DNA of 18,623 bases from Hamiltosporidium magnivora (taxonomy: Eukaryota > Microsporidia > Dubosqiidae), in contig PITI01000157.1 in assembly GCA_004325065.1 (NCBI GenBank), positions 1 through 18,623 on the forward strand. Direction: 5' to 3'. Numbering within the stretch: position 1 is the stretch's first letter; each line of letters opens with the position of its first letter. Below, one piece after another: positions 18,004 through 18,623 of the stretch. A model generated the notes under the pieces. The model saw nothing but the letters and a program-made list of their open reading frames with translations. It ran no database searches and was not told the DNA's origin. The translations under genes and the position numbers were made by a program.

Positions 18004-18006
18004 GGG
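18004..18006 (-). promoter_or_regulatory. CCC start-proximal motif
   Basis: The minus-strand context is CCCTTAATG, identical over nine bases to the 928-aa gene. It fixes the Pin1 start. Confidence 0.85.
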
Positions 18007-18057
18007 TTGAACAAACAGAATAAAAAATATATTTCTATTTTAAAAAAAAATAAAATT

Positions 18058-18148
18058 AGAAATACAAATATTAGAAATAGAAAATATTAGAAGTAGAATA
18101 TATTACAAATACAAAATATCAGAAATACAAATATTAGAAATAGGAAAT
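18058..18148. repeat. degenerate AGAAATACAAATATT repeat
   Basis: AGAAATACAAATATTAGAAA occurs near 18058 and again near 18120, with related A-rich units between. It is low-complexity DNA upstream of Pin1. Confidence 0.65.
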
Positions 18149-18289
18149 TTAAGTCTAAAAAAAGAATTAAATTTAAAAATCAAAGAGAAATTTGGATTAA
18201 AAATAAAGAAAAAAATTAAACAAATTACTTTTAATACCCCCCCTATTAAATTCTTATAAATTTATTTATATTCCAATATTTAATTTTAG

Positions 18290-18343
18290 TGTGGTTGAAG
18301 AGGTAGAAGAAAACATGTAAAAAATATTTTAACCCAGAATTTT
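18290..18343 (-). repeat. dispersed 60-65 bp repeat, copy D
   Basis: As written it reads GTGGTTGAAGAGGTAGAAGA, then AAACATG and ATTTTAACCCAGAATTTT; reverse-complemented, it matches copy B nearly throughout. It sits about 290 bases upstream of Pin1 and just before the 73-bp array. A C run (CCCCCC near 18238) lies about 50 bases to its left. Confidence 0.8.
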
Positions 18344-18354
18344 AATTTTAGTTG

Positions 18355-18623
18355 TTCAACAAAAATTTGTTTAAATAGAAATTTATTTATAAAAATTTAT
18401 TTACATTTTAATATTATATTTTATTTGTCTAACAAAAATTTATTTAAATAGAAATTTATTTATAAAAATTTATTTACATTTTAATATTATATTTTATTTG
18501 TCTAACAAAAATTTATTTAAATAGAAATTTATTTATAAAAATTTATTTACATTTTAATATTATATTTTATTTGTCTAACAAAAATTTATTTAAATAGAAA
18601 TTTATTTATAAAAATTTATTTAC
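18355..18623 (+). repeat. 73-bp tandem array, open at the window end
   Basis: The start AAAAATTT of the unit recurs at 18361, 18434, 18507 and 18580, giving an exact 73-base period and about 3.6 copies in view. Units are almost identical; the first differs at its left end (TTTGTTTAAA instead of TTTATTTAAA). Each unit contains ATTTACATTTTAATATTA and TTATTTGTCTAAC. The array continues beyond the window. Confidence 0.95.

Noticed and set aside
1..18623. tRNA or rRNA genes
   Set aside because: No GTTCRANYC-type T-arm box with matching stems and no rRNA core sequence was found on either strand by eye.

Overview
The window looks like nuclear DNA of a microsporidian, one with a large, gene-poor genome. 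The base composition is very AT-rich and no introns are needed. Five of the seven main genes carry a CCC (or CCCC) triplet 0-3 bases before the ATG, which is the start-proximal motif known from microsporidian promoters. Recognisable proteins are eukaryotic (KDEL receptor, Pin1/Ess1 prolyl isomerase, an Integrator subunit 3 homologue). Coding sequence covers only about 42% of the window, far below compact microsporidia such as Encephalitozoon. I cannot name the species.

Layout, left to right. 1-416: AT-rich flank with a 9-bp microsatellite. 417-1688 (+): unrecognised 423-aa protein, possibly secreted, without a CCC motif. 1689-3330: no intact gene, a possible coding relic, an unusually GC-rich island (about 2460-2930) and one copy of a dispersed 60-65 bp repeat. 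3331-6117 (-): 928-aa protein, beta-rich then helical, perhaps a Nup155/Nup170-type nucleoporin. 6118-9474: about 3.3 kb without an intact gene but with a long trail of plus-strand coding relics and a duplicated CTCGGTGT block. 9475-10875 (+): half-length INTS3 homologue. 10876-12617: AT-rich gap with a second dispersed-repeat copy. 12618-13316 (-): ERD2/KDEL receptor. 13395-13754: a 53-codon ORF whose 3' 33 codons are tandemly triplicated (99-bp unit). 14043-14840 (+): single-frame coding relic, tentatively Mon1-like. 15362-15880 (-): small single-pass membrane protein. 15896-16680: A-rich repeats and a third dispersed-repeat copy. 16681-17451 (+): unknown protein with a long charged linker. 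17572-18000 (-): Pin1/Ess1 with WW and PPIase domains. 18007-18623: a fourth dispersed-repeat copy and a 73-bp tandem array that runs off the end.

The genes do not form an operon or pathway. They are independent housekeeping or lineage-specific genes on both strands (nuclear: INTS3-like, Pin1, possible nucleoporin; secretory: ERD2), separated by decayed sequence and small repeats. The most interesting points are the INTS3 homologue reduced to its N-terminal half, the tandem triplication of a small gene's 3' end with stop codons kept in frame, the four-copy dispersed repeat, and several apparent gene relics.
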